A stretch of DNA of 64,000 bases from Linyphia triangularis (GCA_963978545.1 OZ021722.1:9081401-9145400); one strand, 5' to 3'. Numbered from the stretch's first letter, positions 36,501 to 48,779 are shown. Notes: a model not told the origin generated them from the sequence alone. A program made the numbers and translations.

Positions 36501-38225
36501 GAAGAAATTTTTTATACGCTAGTAGTTGTGTGACCTCGCTCTGGTGGGAACTCGTTGAAAGACATAGAAGTTTACATTAAAAAAAAAGTGGAACAGGTGT
36601 AGTACAGGGCATTTGGCGATTTTTCCATTCAACGATCAGAAAAATCACAAAATCAAAAACACGACAAGAAAACTAAAACCTAAATAATAATAAAATTAAG
36701 TTCAAATATAAATATTAAGGGTACTCTTCCTTTAGGCAGTTATCATCAATTGGCGCCAAGCCTAAATGTTTACCCATATAAATGGCGCGTAAATGTATCA
36801 CCAATTCTAAATATAGAAATTATAAATTATTTCAAAGTTGTTTATTTGGATTATTTAGGTCTTCTTTTTGGCCATTTTTATCTGGTCCCCGGATAACGGA
36901 TTAGAACCAACTTAAATTAAAAGATAAATAATAATAAAATTAAATATAACTGAAAATAAAAACCGTTGCGAGAAAACGTATTTATCTGTAAAAAAAAGTA
37001 CAAAATAAAATAGTGCCAACGAAATATCCCATGCCCGGTTCCTTACCAACTACATAATCACGACTAAAGTAAAACACCAGAAAAAATAAAATCGTAAATG
37101 AAATAGGCTTCTGGTGAAAATTGTAAGATTGTCTGGCGTAAATAATACAACATGTAGAATACAAAAAATATATTCAAATCTAGATTAAATAACACGAAAC
37201 TTTTATACATAGTACAAAAACCTTATACTAAAAATTAAAACAATCAAAAGAAGGAATTTTGATATTCTGGGTAAAGGAAACAATTAAATATTTACCTGGA
37301 AATAAAAAGAAAAATTAGCAAATGTTGAAATGATTTGAAATTTTTTGGTGAATTTCATTTCAATAATCTTATCCGTTATGTTTACGTTCAGAATATTACG
37401 TAGCATTAATTTAAAACGGCGCATGAGCAGAGCGTCGATATAAAGTAAATATATGGAAAATTATAATTATATTCGAACTGCTTGTCTGACAGATGATTGT
37501 AATATATAAAAATAATCAGAAAAATAAGTAAAGGGGTACATATTAAAATAACTTTTGGTTTTATTCTGATGTAATAAAAAATATCGTTGCCATTCCAAGT
37601 TTTTTTTTTTCTTTCATGACATGAAATTTTAATAAAAGCAACTTTTAATCCAATTTATAAGTTGTCCTCCACAATATCCATGTACTAAAGCTTCTTTGTA
37701 CTAATTTTCGTACCTCTAGGGGCAAAACTGTGGATTTGTATAAGGTTCAGACGTACAGACAACTCAGTTTTATATATATAGATGGATAAAAGTAGCAAAA
37801 CTGTAGACTACGCAATGAAAAATTGTTAGTTATTCTTGCCAAATCTAACATATGTGAATATAATTGAAAATATAACATCTATGATTTACATGCAGATGAA
37901 TTGCAAACCATGAAAAGAAACACATGAAATCGTAAGATATGTTACTCACATAACAGTTGGTATTTTCTCACAACGCATACCATCTATGTTTTCAAATTTT
38001 CACCATTTTTATGTAAATTAGTGATTACTTTCAACAATCTTATGTCCATATAATGCACAAATTATACATGGAATTTCTCATTGAAAATAGAATGAATATA
38101 TATCTGTGGAATATATATCTTTGGAAAATGGAATGAATATATATCTTTTTGAGACAAAACAATCTAGTATACTATCTACCAAATTACTTACTTAAATTCA
38201 AGATAAGCACATTGTCAACATCATC
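36501..38225. other. Intron, nothing firmly recognised
   Basis: Near 37700-37785, GGTTCAGACGTACAGACAAC followed by TTTTATATATATAGATGG looks like the 3' tail of a non-LTR retroposon, but no body is identifiable. Confidence 0.4.
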
Positions 38226-38635
38226 AAAAGGAAGTCCTAGTAAGGATCATTCCCTATACTCGCTATGTTATAATTTTCTAGCCCACTACATTTAGAAACT
38301 ACTTTGTACAAAACCTTGAAATTTGGTGAGTAGGTAAGACAAAGATCACCTAATGAAATGACATAAAATATTTTCATTTAATGACTATCTATAATAAATA
38401 AAAATAGCAAATCACAAAACCTGGTAGAGTCACTGCATATGCATTGATTTCAAATATACAATAAAATATATTGGACGCCATTTTAGAGTTTTTAATTTAC
38501 TTCATTTCATTAAGTGATCATTTTCATACCTACTCACCAAATGTCAAGGTTTTATAGAAAAAAGTTTCTAAGCGAACTGGATTAGAAGATTGTAACATAG
38601 CGAGTATAGGGAATGATCCTTACTATGGCTCCCTC
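38226..38635. mobile_element. Long-TIR MITE, family M2
   Basis: About 410 bp, arms as in the other two copies (GGAAGTCCTAGTAAGGATCA at the tip). Flanks TCAA and TTAA fit a decayed TTAA duplication. Confidence 0.85.
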
Positions 38636-38884
38636 TTAAACAAAGTTTTGCTCAGAATGCATTATTTACAAGTAAATGGCAATGACACACATACCTACTA
38701 CATTTCAAAGTCAAGGTAGTTCCTTCAACACCATGTCTGCGTTCAAAGCAATCCTCCGCACCTGTCATTTTATTTAATTCTTCTCAAAATCTTGGAAAAG
38801 ATGAATCAACCTGCGAGTGGGTTGGGGGTGCCTTGCATTCCTTTCATCCACGGGAGACTACATTCCTGCGGTTTGTTGTGACCA

Positions 38885-38935
38885 TTCTCTATATAAGAAG
38901 GATGTCATGTCTTCTTCGTCGCCATCTCAGCAATT
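38885..38935 (+). promoter_or_regulatory. Possible TATA-type core promoter upstream of Ih exon 2
   Basis: CTATATAAG near 38890 is followed about 35 bases later by a CATCTCAGCA initiator-like stretch, in a small GC-richer block (38690-39000) some 2.3 kb upstream of exon 2. It could start a transcript beginning near exon 2. TATA-like strings are frequent in AT-rich DNA, so confidence is low. Confidence 0.15.
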
Positions 38936-39534
38936 GTCACCTTCGTTCAGTTTGTCATAGAAATTTGAATACTTTGCCTTCAGGACCACTTTGGTTTTAC
39001 CAAATCGAAGTTATATTTGAATTATTCCCATAATTTAATATGAGATAGTGTCCTACACCTATTGAAATTGAGATACTTTGCAATTAGAGAGGTGTGATCT
39101 ACAATATGCATTCCAGAAGTATCTTTTGAATTGTGTTTTCTTTGAGAAGCTAGTATTCTTTCTATAGGGAATCTGTTAAAGTTTGGAACTTGGAGATTGC
39201 CTTGTCTTTACTATACAGTTCAGTATTCATTGAACTATTGTGTCTTCATTTGAAGCAGTTTTTTTTCTTTCAAAAATAACCATTACTACCTGCTTTGTCT
39301 ATACAATCATATATCATTTCAAGCACCATGCTTAATACAGGGTTCGTATTTTTTTTACCTATTTTTATAATGTATAATTTTAAATAAGTGAAGTTGTTTT
39401 ATTTGATATATGAGTGTAACCGTGTCTAAAAGAATATTCAATTTTTAATCAATTTTTTTTCGAAGTTAATTTTAAGAATTATTCATAAAAATGCTGTGAA
39501 CTTTACTAAAAATCTTTTAACATTCTCTGATTAC

Positions 39535-40100
39535 TAATTTCTCTCGTAAAAAATAAAAAAAGTTGGGCTTTGGTTGCAAAAAATATTGCTCATTCAGAAA
39601 TTTAAAGTCGAAGTATCTAGCAATTTTAGGCACATATAAAGGTAATAATTCTCTTCATAGTTTAAATTATAGCATTTAAACAGTGGAAGTGGAGAAATTT
39701 TTTAAAAATTAAAATAATTATATATATATATATATAATTACGAAATAAGCTAATTTCATGAGGATTCGATAATTTCCACCTAAAATTATTTTATAGTACA
39801 ATTCTTCACTAAAATTTTTTCAGCGTTCTTCGGTGATAAGTTCTTTCGCAAAAAATTGGAAGTTTAACTAAATAATGAATTTTTTTTTCATTGAACATAT
39901 TTTGAGTAAAAAGTTATCTTATCAGCATGTTACAATTTCAGGCTTATAATAAAGGTATATATAGAACCTCTTCAAGGCTATAATTATATATATTTATATT
40001 TAAATGTTAACTTTGAGATGATTTTTTTTACCAATAAAAGAAAACAATTATTGCACACGGATTCGATAATTTTGATCTAAAGTTGTATTACAGTACAGTA
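39535..40100 (+). repeat. Diverged tandem duplication, about 310-bp unit
   Basis: Two successive blocks share ordered motifs (TTCTCTCGTAAAAAAT / TTCTTTCGCAAAAAAT; ATAAAGGTA; GGATTCGATAAT; TTACAGTACA-like ends), 250-310 bp apart. It looks like an old satellite or duplicated element. Confidence 0.5.
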
Positions 40101-40283
40101 CTTAATATGCATAAATCCTTACCTTGTAGAATCTGGGATATCTTGTTTTTAACTTGTTTGTATTTAAATCCTATACAATGTACAATTTGCCAGCCTTTTA
40201 TTAATGGGAGCATTCCTTTTGTTAATAACCTTGTGTTTTATACTTGTCCTACCTGTTCAATATCAGGAATATTCTCCTAAAAC

Positions 40284-40765
40284 ATTGTACTCTTCGTTTG
40301 ATACAGAGGTGCATCCTTTCTTTCTAAATTTAGAAAACACTACGTACAAAGATCTACCCTGATTTCACTATTTATAAATGTATCCAATGAATTGTAGCAT
40401 CTTTAGTCGAATCCTTGTCACACACAATTTTAGAGATGTCATGACGTTAACATATATACGTAAAAAATTGCTTAAAATTATTATGTCTTCAAATCACATA
40501 CATTGAAGAAGCACCCTTCGATTCGTTGTCGTCTCTCATTTGATAACAGAGCTACATTCTTGCTTTGTAGACTTTCGTACTAAAAGCGGTCTTGCTCGAA
40601 TTGTATCTTCTAAATGCTGTATTTGCAAACCATACCTGTAGCATATGTAGAAAACATTTCCTAAAAATCATCATTTTTTCATGTTGAGTACATATTTGAA
40701 GCATCATGGGAATCTTCGTCCTTCCTTTGATACAGAGCAACATCCCTGCCTTGAAGAGCTTTGTA
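40284..40765 (+). repeat. Imperfect tandem repeat, about 210-bp unit
   Basis: Three occurrences of a TTTGATACAGAG.(A/T)(G/A)CATCC-like block (about 40298, 40540 and 40728), each preceded by a CTTCGT-type pyrimidine tract. The last is cut by the M1 MITE. Confidence 0.5.
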
Positions 40766-41197
40766 GAGGGTGGCCTCAAAATTCAGGAAAAGAAAGTTCC
40801 CTGATTTCCCCAACAGATTCCTAAAAAAATCCCTAATTTTACGGCAAACTTTTTTTTCAAATTTCACCAACTTTGCCAGATGTATAGACACACTGATCAA
40901 ATAGAATTTGTATGCTAAATAGATAATATGTCAATTTTATAAAAAATAGTTTTTGGAGGTATTGAAAAGTTTAAACTATTCATTAACATTAAACTTTTAA
41001 CTAATACCACCACAAATCTCCGTATAAATGGCACAAACTATAACGGATGCACGAGAAAACGTACCTTCAGAACAAAGAAAATTTTCATGATTTAAGTGAA
41101 ATTTTAAAAATTTCCCTGACATTTACTTTTTTTTTTTACCAGAATCAGAAAGTTCCTTGATATTTTCCGTATTTCCAGATTCTGTGTTGTATTCTCT
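40766..41197. mobile_element. hAT-type MITE, family M1, next to Ih exon 2
   Basis: About 432 bp, more diverged, with its right inverted end damaged (TTCTGTGTTGTATTCTCTG). It ends 52 bp before Ih exon 2, so it lies within reach of the branch-point region. It interrupts an older tandem repeat (40290-40765). Confidence 0.8.
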
Positions 41198-41249
41198 GTT
41201 GTATTAAGAGATGTCTTGCCTGAATTCTATATCTTCTTTGTATTTGCAG

Positions 41250-41499
41250 GGGCGTGAGTGTGATGGAGCAGGGGGGTAAGAGGCCCTTCCTCCGGCTTGC
41301 CAACGGAAGAGTGAACAGCGGGGGCGGGACGACGGCCGAGGATCCGTCGGCGGCAGAGGGGGGGATGGTGCCGCCCCTGTGCCGCCACGACTCCATCAAG
41401 ATCTCCATCGACAACACCAACACCTGCACAGACTCGGTGGTCACTGCACTCGGGGACCCTGTCAACGACTACATCACTCCTGAGATCAACTTCAAGAAG
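41250..41499 (+). CDS. Ih: Ih (HCN channel) exon 2, N-terminal cytoplasmic region
   Basis: Internal exon of the hyperpolarization-activated, cyclic-nucleotide-gated cation channel. It is bounded by an acceptor with a pyrimidine-rich tract (TTCTTTGTATTTGCAG, ending 41249) and a donor AAG|GTGAGA at 41499/41500. The 250 nt enter in phase 2 and leave in phase 0, giving about 83 residues. They include MEQGGKRPFLRL, a glycine- and acid-rich stretch, and a Ser/Thr-rich conserved-looking part (KISIDNT, DSVVTALGDPVNDYITPE). Base composition is strongly GC-rich against AT-rich flanks, as expected for coding sequence here. It splices in frame to the unmistakable HCN-domain exon at 44051. Identity rests on that neighbour plus codon character; the N-terminal region itself is variable in the family. 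A hAT-type MITE ends about 50 bp upstream and a TTAA-flanked MITE begins 87 bp downstream. An internal ATG (41266, MEQGG) could serve as the start in transcripts lacking exon 1. Confidence 0.8.
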
Positions 41500-41585
41500 G
41501 TGAGATATCTTCCGCCTCCTTGGGCTCACTTCCAGAGTAAGGGTTTGCCAAGAGAGAGAGAGAGAGAAATACGTCTTCTTCTTAA

Positions 41586-42006
41586 GAGGAAGTCCTAGTA
41601 AGGATCATTCCCTATACTAGCTATGTTACAATCCTCCAGCGCACTGCATTCAGAGACTATTTGGTAAAAAACCTTGACATTTGGTGAGGAGGTACGAAAA
41701 AGATCATTTAATGAAATGACATAAACTAAAACCTAGAAAATAGCGTCCAATATATTTAATTTTATATTTGAAATACTTACGTCAATGCATATGCAGTGGC
41801 TCCATCTGGTTTTGTTATTTGCTATTTAATTTTCATTTCTAATATATAGACATTAAACGAAAGCAATTTTTGTCATTTCATTAGGTGATCTTTTTCGTAC
41901 TTACTCACCAAATTTCAAGGTTTTATATTAAATAGTTTCTAAAGGCATTGGGCTAGAAGATTGTAGCATAGCGAGTATAGAGAATGATCCTTACTAGGAC
42001 TTTTTC
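41586..42006. mobile_element. Long-TIR MITE, family M2, next to Ih exon 2
   Basis: 421 bp, flanked on both sides by TTAA. Tips are GAGGAAGTCCTAGTAAGG and, inverted, GAAAAAGTCCTAGTAAGG. It begins 87 bp after exon 2. TTAA duplication resembles piggyBac, but the tips do not begin CCC, so the superfamily is open. Confidence 0.88.
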
Positions 42007-42010
42007 TTAA

Positions 42011-42300
42011 GGAGAGTGTTAGCTTCCGGTCTCTATGTAGCATTGTGGCACATTCTCTTTGAAATCAGACGCTTATAAGGTGAATTGGCAATCAATGCTT
42101 TCGATATTTTTACAGTTAGAAATGATTTTCAAAAGACATGATTTGCAAAAGTAATTAATGAGCTATAGTAGATTCCCGAAAGAAACCAATACTGCTACAA
42201 ATTGGAAATAATTCAATAACAAATATCTTCAATAATGACACCATTTCGATATCATCTGCAATAAACTCTTCTCCCGGATACTTTCTACAGTGGTTTTTGA

Positions 42301-42355
<55 letters not shown>

Positions 42356-43365
42356 CATATACATATATAAAGAGAGAGAGAGAAATGCGTATATTTTACA
42401 TCGTACGTCTTGTTAAAATGATTTAGCCGTGAGTCTCTACATGAACGTCTTCAGCAGAATTATACCTGCGGTTTTAGTATATTTTTAAAATTTTTTTATA
42501 GTAGTTATCAAGACTAACTTTTTACAAAAAGACAACTGTTAATAAATTGAAATACAATATAGTTTATGAAAAACAAATGTTCTGTGATTATTCGGAAATA
42601 TTCTTTTCCTAACTTTCTTCTTTTTGACAAGTAGCTATGAAAAATGTGAGTTTTTCTCTTTTGTTCCTCTGTGGTTGGCTATCTTCTTCCTATCTTAAGC
42701 ATCTCTGAAATTGATTTGGTCAGGGCTAATGGGTCAGGTAGCAAAATATTTACGATCCCAGTAACTTTCGTTTCAAACTAGTTCAGTAGTGTGTGTTAGT
42801 TTGTATGATTTAATACACGGAAACTTAAACAGCAAAATCTCTCATTGACTGAAAAAAGAAGAACCATCCCACAATACTTTTTAGACGTTGACCATGTAAA
42901 AAAAAAAATGTTGTAGCTTGTTTATGCAAAAGTGATTCATGGTTCACGAAGGACCTGATGTTAAAATTTTAACATTGGATTCTCGGTAAAAACGAGTATT
43001 TCAATACGTAACAAGGAGGAGAGATAAGATTTAGAGGTATTTAAAAATTGCCTTGTAGATTGATTCTAAAACGAAGCTATATTCTATTCCCCGAATTCGT
43101 ATTGAAATTTTGAACAATTAGAACAGTGTTGACCTTTCTGATTGAGAGTTTCACATAATAGTGCGGTTATACTTAAACTGTACCTGATAAGAACGGAAAT
43201 TGTCATAACCAATGCCTCTTTATCAACATTTTATTATTGGTTATATCAGACTACCATTGAGATAGGTTAGCATGGAGCTCGTACCATTGAGACCAATAGT
43301 ATGGCAATGTGGCGTTTAGTTCTTTTAAGATTAATAATGCCAAACAGCATCACCCAAAGTTGTAG
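42011..43365. other. Part of Ih intron 2
   Basis: AT-rich apart from the TA repeat at 42303. No gene or further element recognised. Confidence 0.5.
42303..42370. repeat. (TA)n microsatellite with ATGTAC tail
   Basis: About 22 TA units, then ATGTATGTACATATACATAT, followed by a short AG run. Confidence 0.97.
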
Positions 43366-43550
43366 CCAACATAATGGCTGTGGGGTTAGCCCTCTGGCCT
43401 CGCATGCTCAAGGTGCTGGGTTCGAATCCTGGGTGAGGCATGTATTTACGTTGCGGTTCGGAATCCACCTTCAGCTATAGGTCCCGGAGCCTGATTAGCC
43501 ATTATTGTGCACAAAAACAGGTCGTTGAGTGTGCAAACTAAATAAAACCG
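43366..43550 (+). mobile_element. tRNA-derived SINE, family B
   Basis: tRNA-like head with GGGGTTAGCCCTCTGGCC (A-box region) and a perfect B box, GGTTCGAATCC. The body has GCGGTTCGGAATCCACC and AGCCTGATTAGCC, and the element ends A-rich. A second copy lies at 52040-52175 on the other strand. Confidence 0.75.
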
Positions 43551-43682
43551 AAAATTCAAATTTGTAAATTTTCGTTAAATTCAAATTTAGTTTTCACATA
43601 TATTTAGAGACAAGTACGCATTATGTCAAAGATATTATTTGATGGTATCTTTGTAAAATCATAGTTGGGTCGTAATTGATGA

Positions 43683-43845
<163 letters not shown>

Positions 43846-44050
43846 ACAAAGTTTTGAGCTTTTGCCATATAATTGTACTTCTTAAAAAGACTTTCTCTAG
43901 AATTTGAACTAGTTTGGTTTTACCTTGGTAGCTCCTTTGATAGTATATTTTCCCAAATTTTATGATTTCTCGTTTAGAAAAGGTTCCGGACTGTTCTGAA
44001 AATGTTTACTTTTAAGATATACTTCATATAGATGGTGTTGTTGTTTGTAG

Positions 44051-44283
44051 GAGGAGGCTGAGGGGGACTCCTTGTACGGGACCCCTAAGGAGGAACTGGG
44101 CCCTGGTGCGGTGGGGGGTGAGGCGAAGGCCTCCTTCATGAGGAGTCAGCTGGAGGCCCTCTTCCAGCCCTCCGACAACAAGCTGGCCATGAAACTCTTC
44201 GGCAGCAAAAAAGCGCTCATGAAGGAGCGAATCAGGCAGAAGGCGGCTGGGCAACTCGTCATACACCCGTGCTCCAAGTTCAG
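44051..44283 (+). CDS. Ih: Ih (HCN channel) exon 3, HCN domain preceding S1
   Basis: Encodes the conserved HCN domain just before the first membrane segment of the pacemaker (Ih) channel, which carries a mixed Na+/K+ current at hyperpolarized potentials in the plasma membrane. The acceptor is TTGTTTGTAG ending at 44050; the donor is AG|GTAAGC at 44283/44284. The exon enters in phase 0 and leaves in phase 2. After an acidic, Gly-rich lead (EEAEGDSLYGTPKEELG) come the family signatures SFMRSQLEALFQP, DNKLAMKLFGSKKA, KERIRQKAAG and VIHPCSKFR, closely like arthropod Ih from memory. The break inside the Arg codon right before the expected FYWDL of S1 suits HCN genes. One oddity is QL before VIHP, where the family usually has an aromatic (Trp). 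The S1-S6, cyclic-nucleotide-binding and C-terminal exons must lie beyond 64000, since nothing resembling them follows here. Confidence 0.93.
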
Positions 44284-44524
44284 GTAAGCACATCAACTGT
44301 CTAAACTTTGCTTAGTACGTCAGCATGCATATCAGAGCATCATATCTCAGTATGTCTCAACACATCAACAGTACACTAGGGATTATCAATGTGTCAGAAA
44401 TTACATTTTAATTTTTTTAAGTTGGTATTTGCATTAAGTAACAGTGATCGTGAATGGAAAAAAAGTTGTTTATTCGGCATGGGGAGGAACAAATGTGTGT
44501 GACGTTCGTATCAGTTGGAATACT

Positions 44525-44665
44525 TTGCAAGCGATATGCGGTAACGGGGAGTCGAACCAGGGACTCTTTGATCAGTAGACAGGCAAGTTAACCACTAGGC
44601 AAAAGTGACCAATAGTGCCTAGGTGTTGTATCTGTCATTTGTAAACGACACCACCACAACTTGCT
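44525..44665 (-). mobile_element. tRNA-like SINE, family C
   Basis: On the minus strand, CCTAGTGGTTAACTTGCC (A box) and CCTGGTTCGACTCCCC (B box) at tRNA spacing, with unrelated sequence following. Only one copy is seen here, 240 bp after Ih exon 3. It is not a functional tRNA, because I find no acceptor-stem pairing. Confidence 0.5.
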
Positions 44666-47600
44666 GATCTGTAGACTGCGGTTTGACGGGTGCTCTAATA
44701 CTGCGGAACCCTAGTGATTCTGGACTAAAAACATGGCTCAAATGAGACAAAATAAGTTTCTAGTATACGAGATTAATCAGTTTCTGTTTCCAGCGTTTGA
44801 GTGGATGTTCTGCAAAGCCTGTTTTAAAAATAATTTTACTCGAAGAAGAATGCAACAAAATGATGTCACGTCAGATGTTAATTTAGGGCTGTTGTCTTTT
44901 AAAAGACCTTGCATTAAATTCAAACTCAGTAGTTAAGACGTTGTTACGAAGTTATGCCACTGAAAAGTCTTTTAATGGAATTTAAATCAACTGATACATT
45001 TGTATAAGGTTTTCTTTTATATAAGGATTCTTGTGTTACTTCTTGGGAATTTGAGAATAAATTTTCCGAAATAGAAAAGTGCTGCGGTTTTTTTTTTTTG
45101 GTTTTTTTTGTAGAAGAGAAATTTAGTAACAAATATTGTCACAATCTAAATAGTTTACGAGTTAACTTTTTTTATATATATCTCAAGATTTATAATTAAA
45201 ATTTATTGTAATTTATCATTGAACTACCTAAGACTTATTTGAAAGGAGACATAGACTATCCATATATATACTCATATTTTAATGACTTATTCTACTTGTA
45301 AATGTGCGTTTCAAGTGAAAGATAAAAATTATGAAAAAATACGACTTGCGAGTTCAATGCTTCCTTATTGATATATGAATTTTATAAAGCACCATAAGTT
45401 GTAAATTTCTTACACATTAGAAATACAAAGGGTTTTTATATGTACTAACTAAATTTATTGAAACTCTAGCACTAGGTGTACGTATACCGTACAATTCACG
45501 AAAATCGATCAGAATATTTATTTTTTTGTTATTATATCATAATATTCTCTAATACTTTAGCTTTCAAACAATACTAAACTTTAGAAAATATTCTTAATAT
45601 TTTTTATGTTTCAATCAATTATAGGTAGGTACCACCGCTGTTAGGTACTACGCTTCTAAAACTTCAAACCCGCTTTCTGACGAGCTGTATTTTGATTATG
45701 TTACGCTTTATTCAAACAATGGTAATTCAACAACAAAATGTTCAATTATAATTTTTTTTATATCATAGTAATCTGCATAATACGTTGGATGTTTTGAAAC
45801 TCAATTATGTAACATTTGTTGAAAAATTGATTTTTTAGTGATTTTTAAAACTTAGAATTCGTTGAAAATATTTTTTTTTTTCATATTTTCGCACAAAATA
45901 AATAGTAGAAATAAAACTGTTCTATATTTGAAACTCAATTGAATTGCAAAACATTAAGAATAATATTTCGAATGATTTCCAAGAGGAATTGCGTTTCCAA
46001 GTAAATTAGAATTTGATGTATCATTGTTTGAAAAAAGTATTAATTAGCTAATTAAAGCCTAATTAACAAATTAACAATTGCCGAAATTTGAATTTTTTTC
46101 ATGAAATTATTTTAATCATATACTCTCTAACTAATGTAAAAAAAGAATTGGATTTTAAAACTCAGATTTAAGGGGAAAAAAATGTTGTAGAGTATACGTA
46201 CACCTCAAAGCATACTGTAGCTTCTGTATCAATTGTTGAAGGAATAATGTTATACAGTTTTATGAAAGAAAACACTTATACAATCCTTTTCAAGCTCTCG
46301 CCTTAGTAGAAAAAATGATCTTAGTTTCTTTACTCTCTTATCAATGCTTTGTACAAGAAATGTAATTTTACAACTAAAGACCATACGAGCAAATACGTTT
46401 TCGGATGGCTAAATAATTCGAAATTCTTAAATAACAGTAAAGCTATAGATAGAAATCTCTCATAAAGACTAAAAAACTAACTGAAAATTCATAATGATTT
46501 TATGGATATGCATCCAATATTTTCCTCCCATCTGACAATATTTCATCCAACCGATACGTTAATAACTCATTCGGTTATCAGGAAAAATGTTAAAAGTTTA
46601 CAGTGATGAACACATCATAAACACGCAGTAAAACCGTAACATAAGCGGAAAAGCGGTAATAAATTAAAATTATTGCTAACCAAACTAGAAAGCTAACCCA
46701 TTGCATATTTTTATGCCAAATCACTTACTTTGTCTTGTTATGTGTAATTCAAAATTACGTGCAAGAAATATAAAAAAAAATTTGCATGAACTTAGTGAAC
46801 CGAGCACATTTCCCTGCAGAATCATAATTCAGCGCAGAACCGTCAATGTGTGGTAAAGATGATGATGTTGAAGTAGTAGAAGGGAAGATGTTGAAACAAG
46901 ATATGGGCCATTCTCCACAGAACGCACTATTTCAGGAGCAGGAGAGAACAAAAATTTGAAATCGTTAAATGCTTCGAAAAAGTTTCCAATATAGAAGGTC
47001 TAATTACTGTAATGTATTACTCCACCTATGTTTAAAACTCGATGCAAATGCTTGAGCAATAAAATAGGAAATTTCATTTCACCGATAAAAAACTTCTGAT
47101 GATGTTATTAAACTGAAAAGTAACGTTAGGTTTCAAAATTATGTTTCCAAATAACCAAGTTTATGATAATTGCAAGCTTTGTTGTTTTGTCAAATAACGG
47201 TCTTTTCAGTCAACTAAAACTAATAAAACATTCGTTAAGTACAACTATGACAATAATGAACTCCTTCTCTTTATTTTTTTACCCTACAAAAAATTATTTT
47301 TAATTCAATGTGACAATAAGTTATGCTTTATCAGTTACTTTTAGGAGTTTTACAAATGTATTTATTAATTCCTAGATATATAGTGAGTTCGTATTCCTAG
47401 ATAGTATTTCTAGTTCTTAATTCCTAGATACCCAACTTTTGGGTATGCCACAATTTAAAATTTGGGCGGTCAAAATATTTTATGTTTATTTGAGGGGGCT
47501 GGGGAAAGCCCTTTTAATCAGAGATTAAGTCAATATAAGCATTTGGATATTTAAAAAATACAAGTTCAACTTTAATAATATTAGAAAAATCAATGGGTTT

Positions 47601-47864
47601 TGAGTTTCGGATTTTACAAATGTTACAGAGGAAAATGAGCATTGAGAAGGAAAAAAAAAATCATTCTTACAGGAAATTTATACATTAGGATTAGTTTTGA
47701 CAGGGGTAATCTTAAAAGACGCCAAAAGGAAATGCCCCCTTCAAGTAGCGTGAGCTCAAATTTCACGAGGAGAGTTAGGCTCTTATTGGGGGGTTGTTAA
47801 TGACTCCAATCAAAGCCCCCGTTCATACGCGGCAGCTATCTTCCAATACAAAAATACTAAATAC
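44666..47864. other. Start of Ih intron 3, nothing recognised
   Basis: Long AT-rich stretch without supported frames. No exon resembling HCN S1-S4 (FYWDL and following) was found. Confidence 0.55.
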
Positions 47865-48304
47865 CTACCAGGATAGATAGAAAAGGAGAGAAGGGGGGAT
47901 AACAGGATAGATAGAAAAGGAGAGAAGGGAGGATACCAGGATAGATAGAAAAGGAGAGAAGGGGGGATACCAGGATAGATAGAAAAGGAGAGAAGGGGGG
48001 ATACCAGGATAGATAGAAAAGGAGAGAAGAGGGGATACCAGGATAGATAGAAAAGGAGAGAAGGGAGGATACCAGGATAGATAGAAAAGGAGAGAAGGGG
48101 GGATACCAGGATAGATAGAAAAGGAGAGAAGAGGGGATACCAGGATAGATAGAAAAGGAGAGGGGGAGGGGATACCAGGTTGGTTGGTTGTATTCAGATT
48201 ATCTGGCGCCGTCAGCAACACGAGGGCTATAATGCGCCGAAACATTCGTCATTAGACAAGGGGGGATACCAGGATAGATAGAAAAGGAGAGGGGGGGGGG
48301 ATAC
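47865..48304 (+). repeat. 34-bp minisatellite
   Basis: About ten units (CCAGGATAGATAGAAAAGGA then GAGAAGGGGGGATA), varying mainly in the G run and split near its end by an 80-bp SINE fragment. Strongly purine-rich on the + strand. Confidence 0.97.
48181..48260 (-). mobile_element. 5'-truncated SINE family A inside a minisatellite
   Basis: Only the 3' 80 bp of family A (tail GGTTGGTTGTATTC through GTCATTAGACAAG on the + strand). The tRNA head is missing. The 34-bp minisatellite continues on both sides. Confidence 0.85.
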
Positions 48305-48570
48305 AAGCGAATTCCAGAGATACGTAAATACCTAACATTAAAGGGTGCCAAAGATAGGTTCACCCCCCACCTCACAAATAAATAGTTCAACCTACGCCTC
48401 TCATATCAGAACCCGGCATCAGAGATGGAACAATGACCAGTGGTGTACTGGGACATAAAAACAAACGGCCAGGGGATTTGCCCAAATTTTTATAACTATA
48501 TTTAATAAAATAATTCCAATAATTATACTTAATAATTAATATATTTTATTACATAAACGTTTATATTTAA

Positions 48571-48775
48571 CCCTTTGCACTCCAGTGGCGCCTCTCAGGC
48601 TCCACGCGATTGGATGCCAAACCACGAGAGGACCATTAGGTGTGATGCGGAAATTCGATGCAAGGCCAATGAAAGTGTTTAGTTTCTATGAAGCAAATCC
48701 ATAAACACCAGCCGAACCTAAAATGTCTCGAGTTGCTGATTCCTCCATCGCGAAAAAGGCCTGGAATGCAAAGGG
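48571..48775. mobile_element. piggyBac-like MITE
   Basis: 205 bp between two TTAA sites, tips CCCTTTGCACTCCAG and, inverted, CCCTTTGCATTCCAG (14 of 15 identical). GC-rich compared with its surroundings. Confidence 0.88.
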
Positions 48776-48779
48776 TTAA

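Noticed and set aside
41145..41529. Minus-strand frames opposite Ih exon 2
   Set aside because: Shadows of a GC-rich coding exon; the + strand has proper splice sites and phase.
44024..44296. Minus-strand 90-codon frame opposite Ih exon 3
   Set aside because: Shadow of the HCN-domain exon on the + strand.
47865..48245. 126-codon minus-strand frame with periodic Ser-Ile-Tyr-Pro-Gly motifs
   Set aside because: The 34-bp minisatellite is read through three frames in turn; the frame also runs into the SINE.
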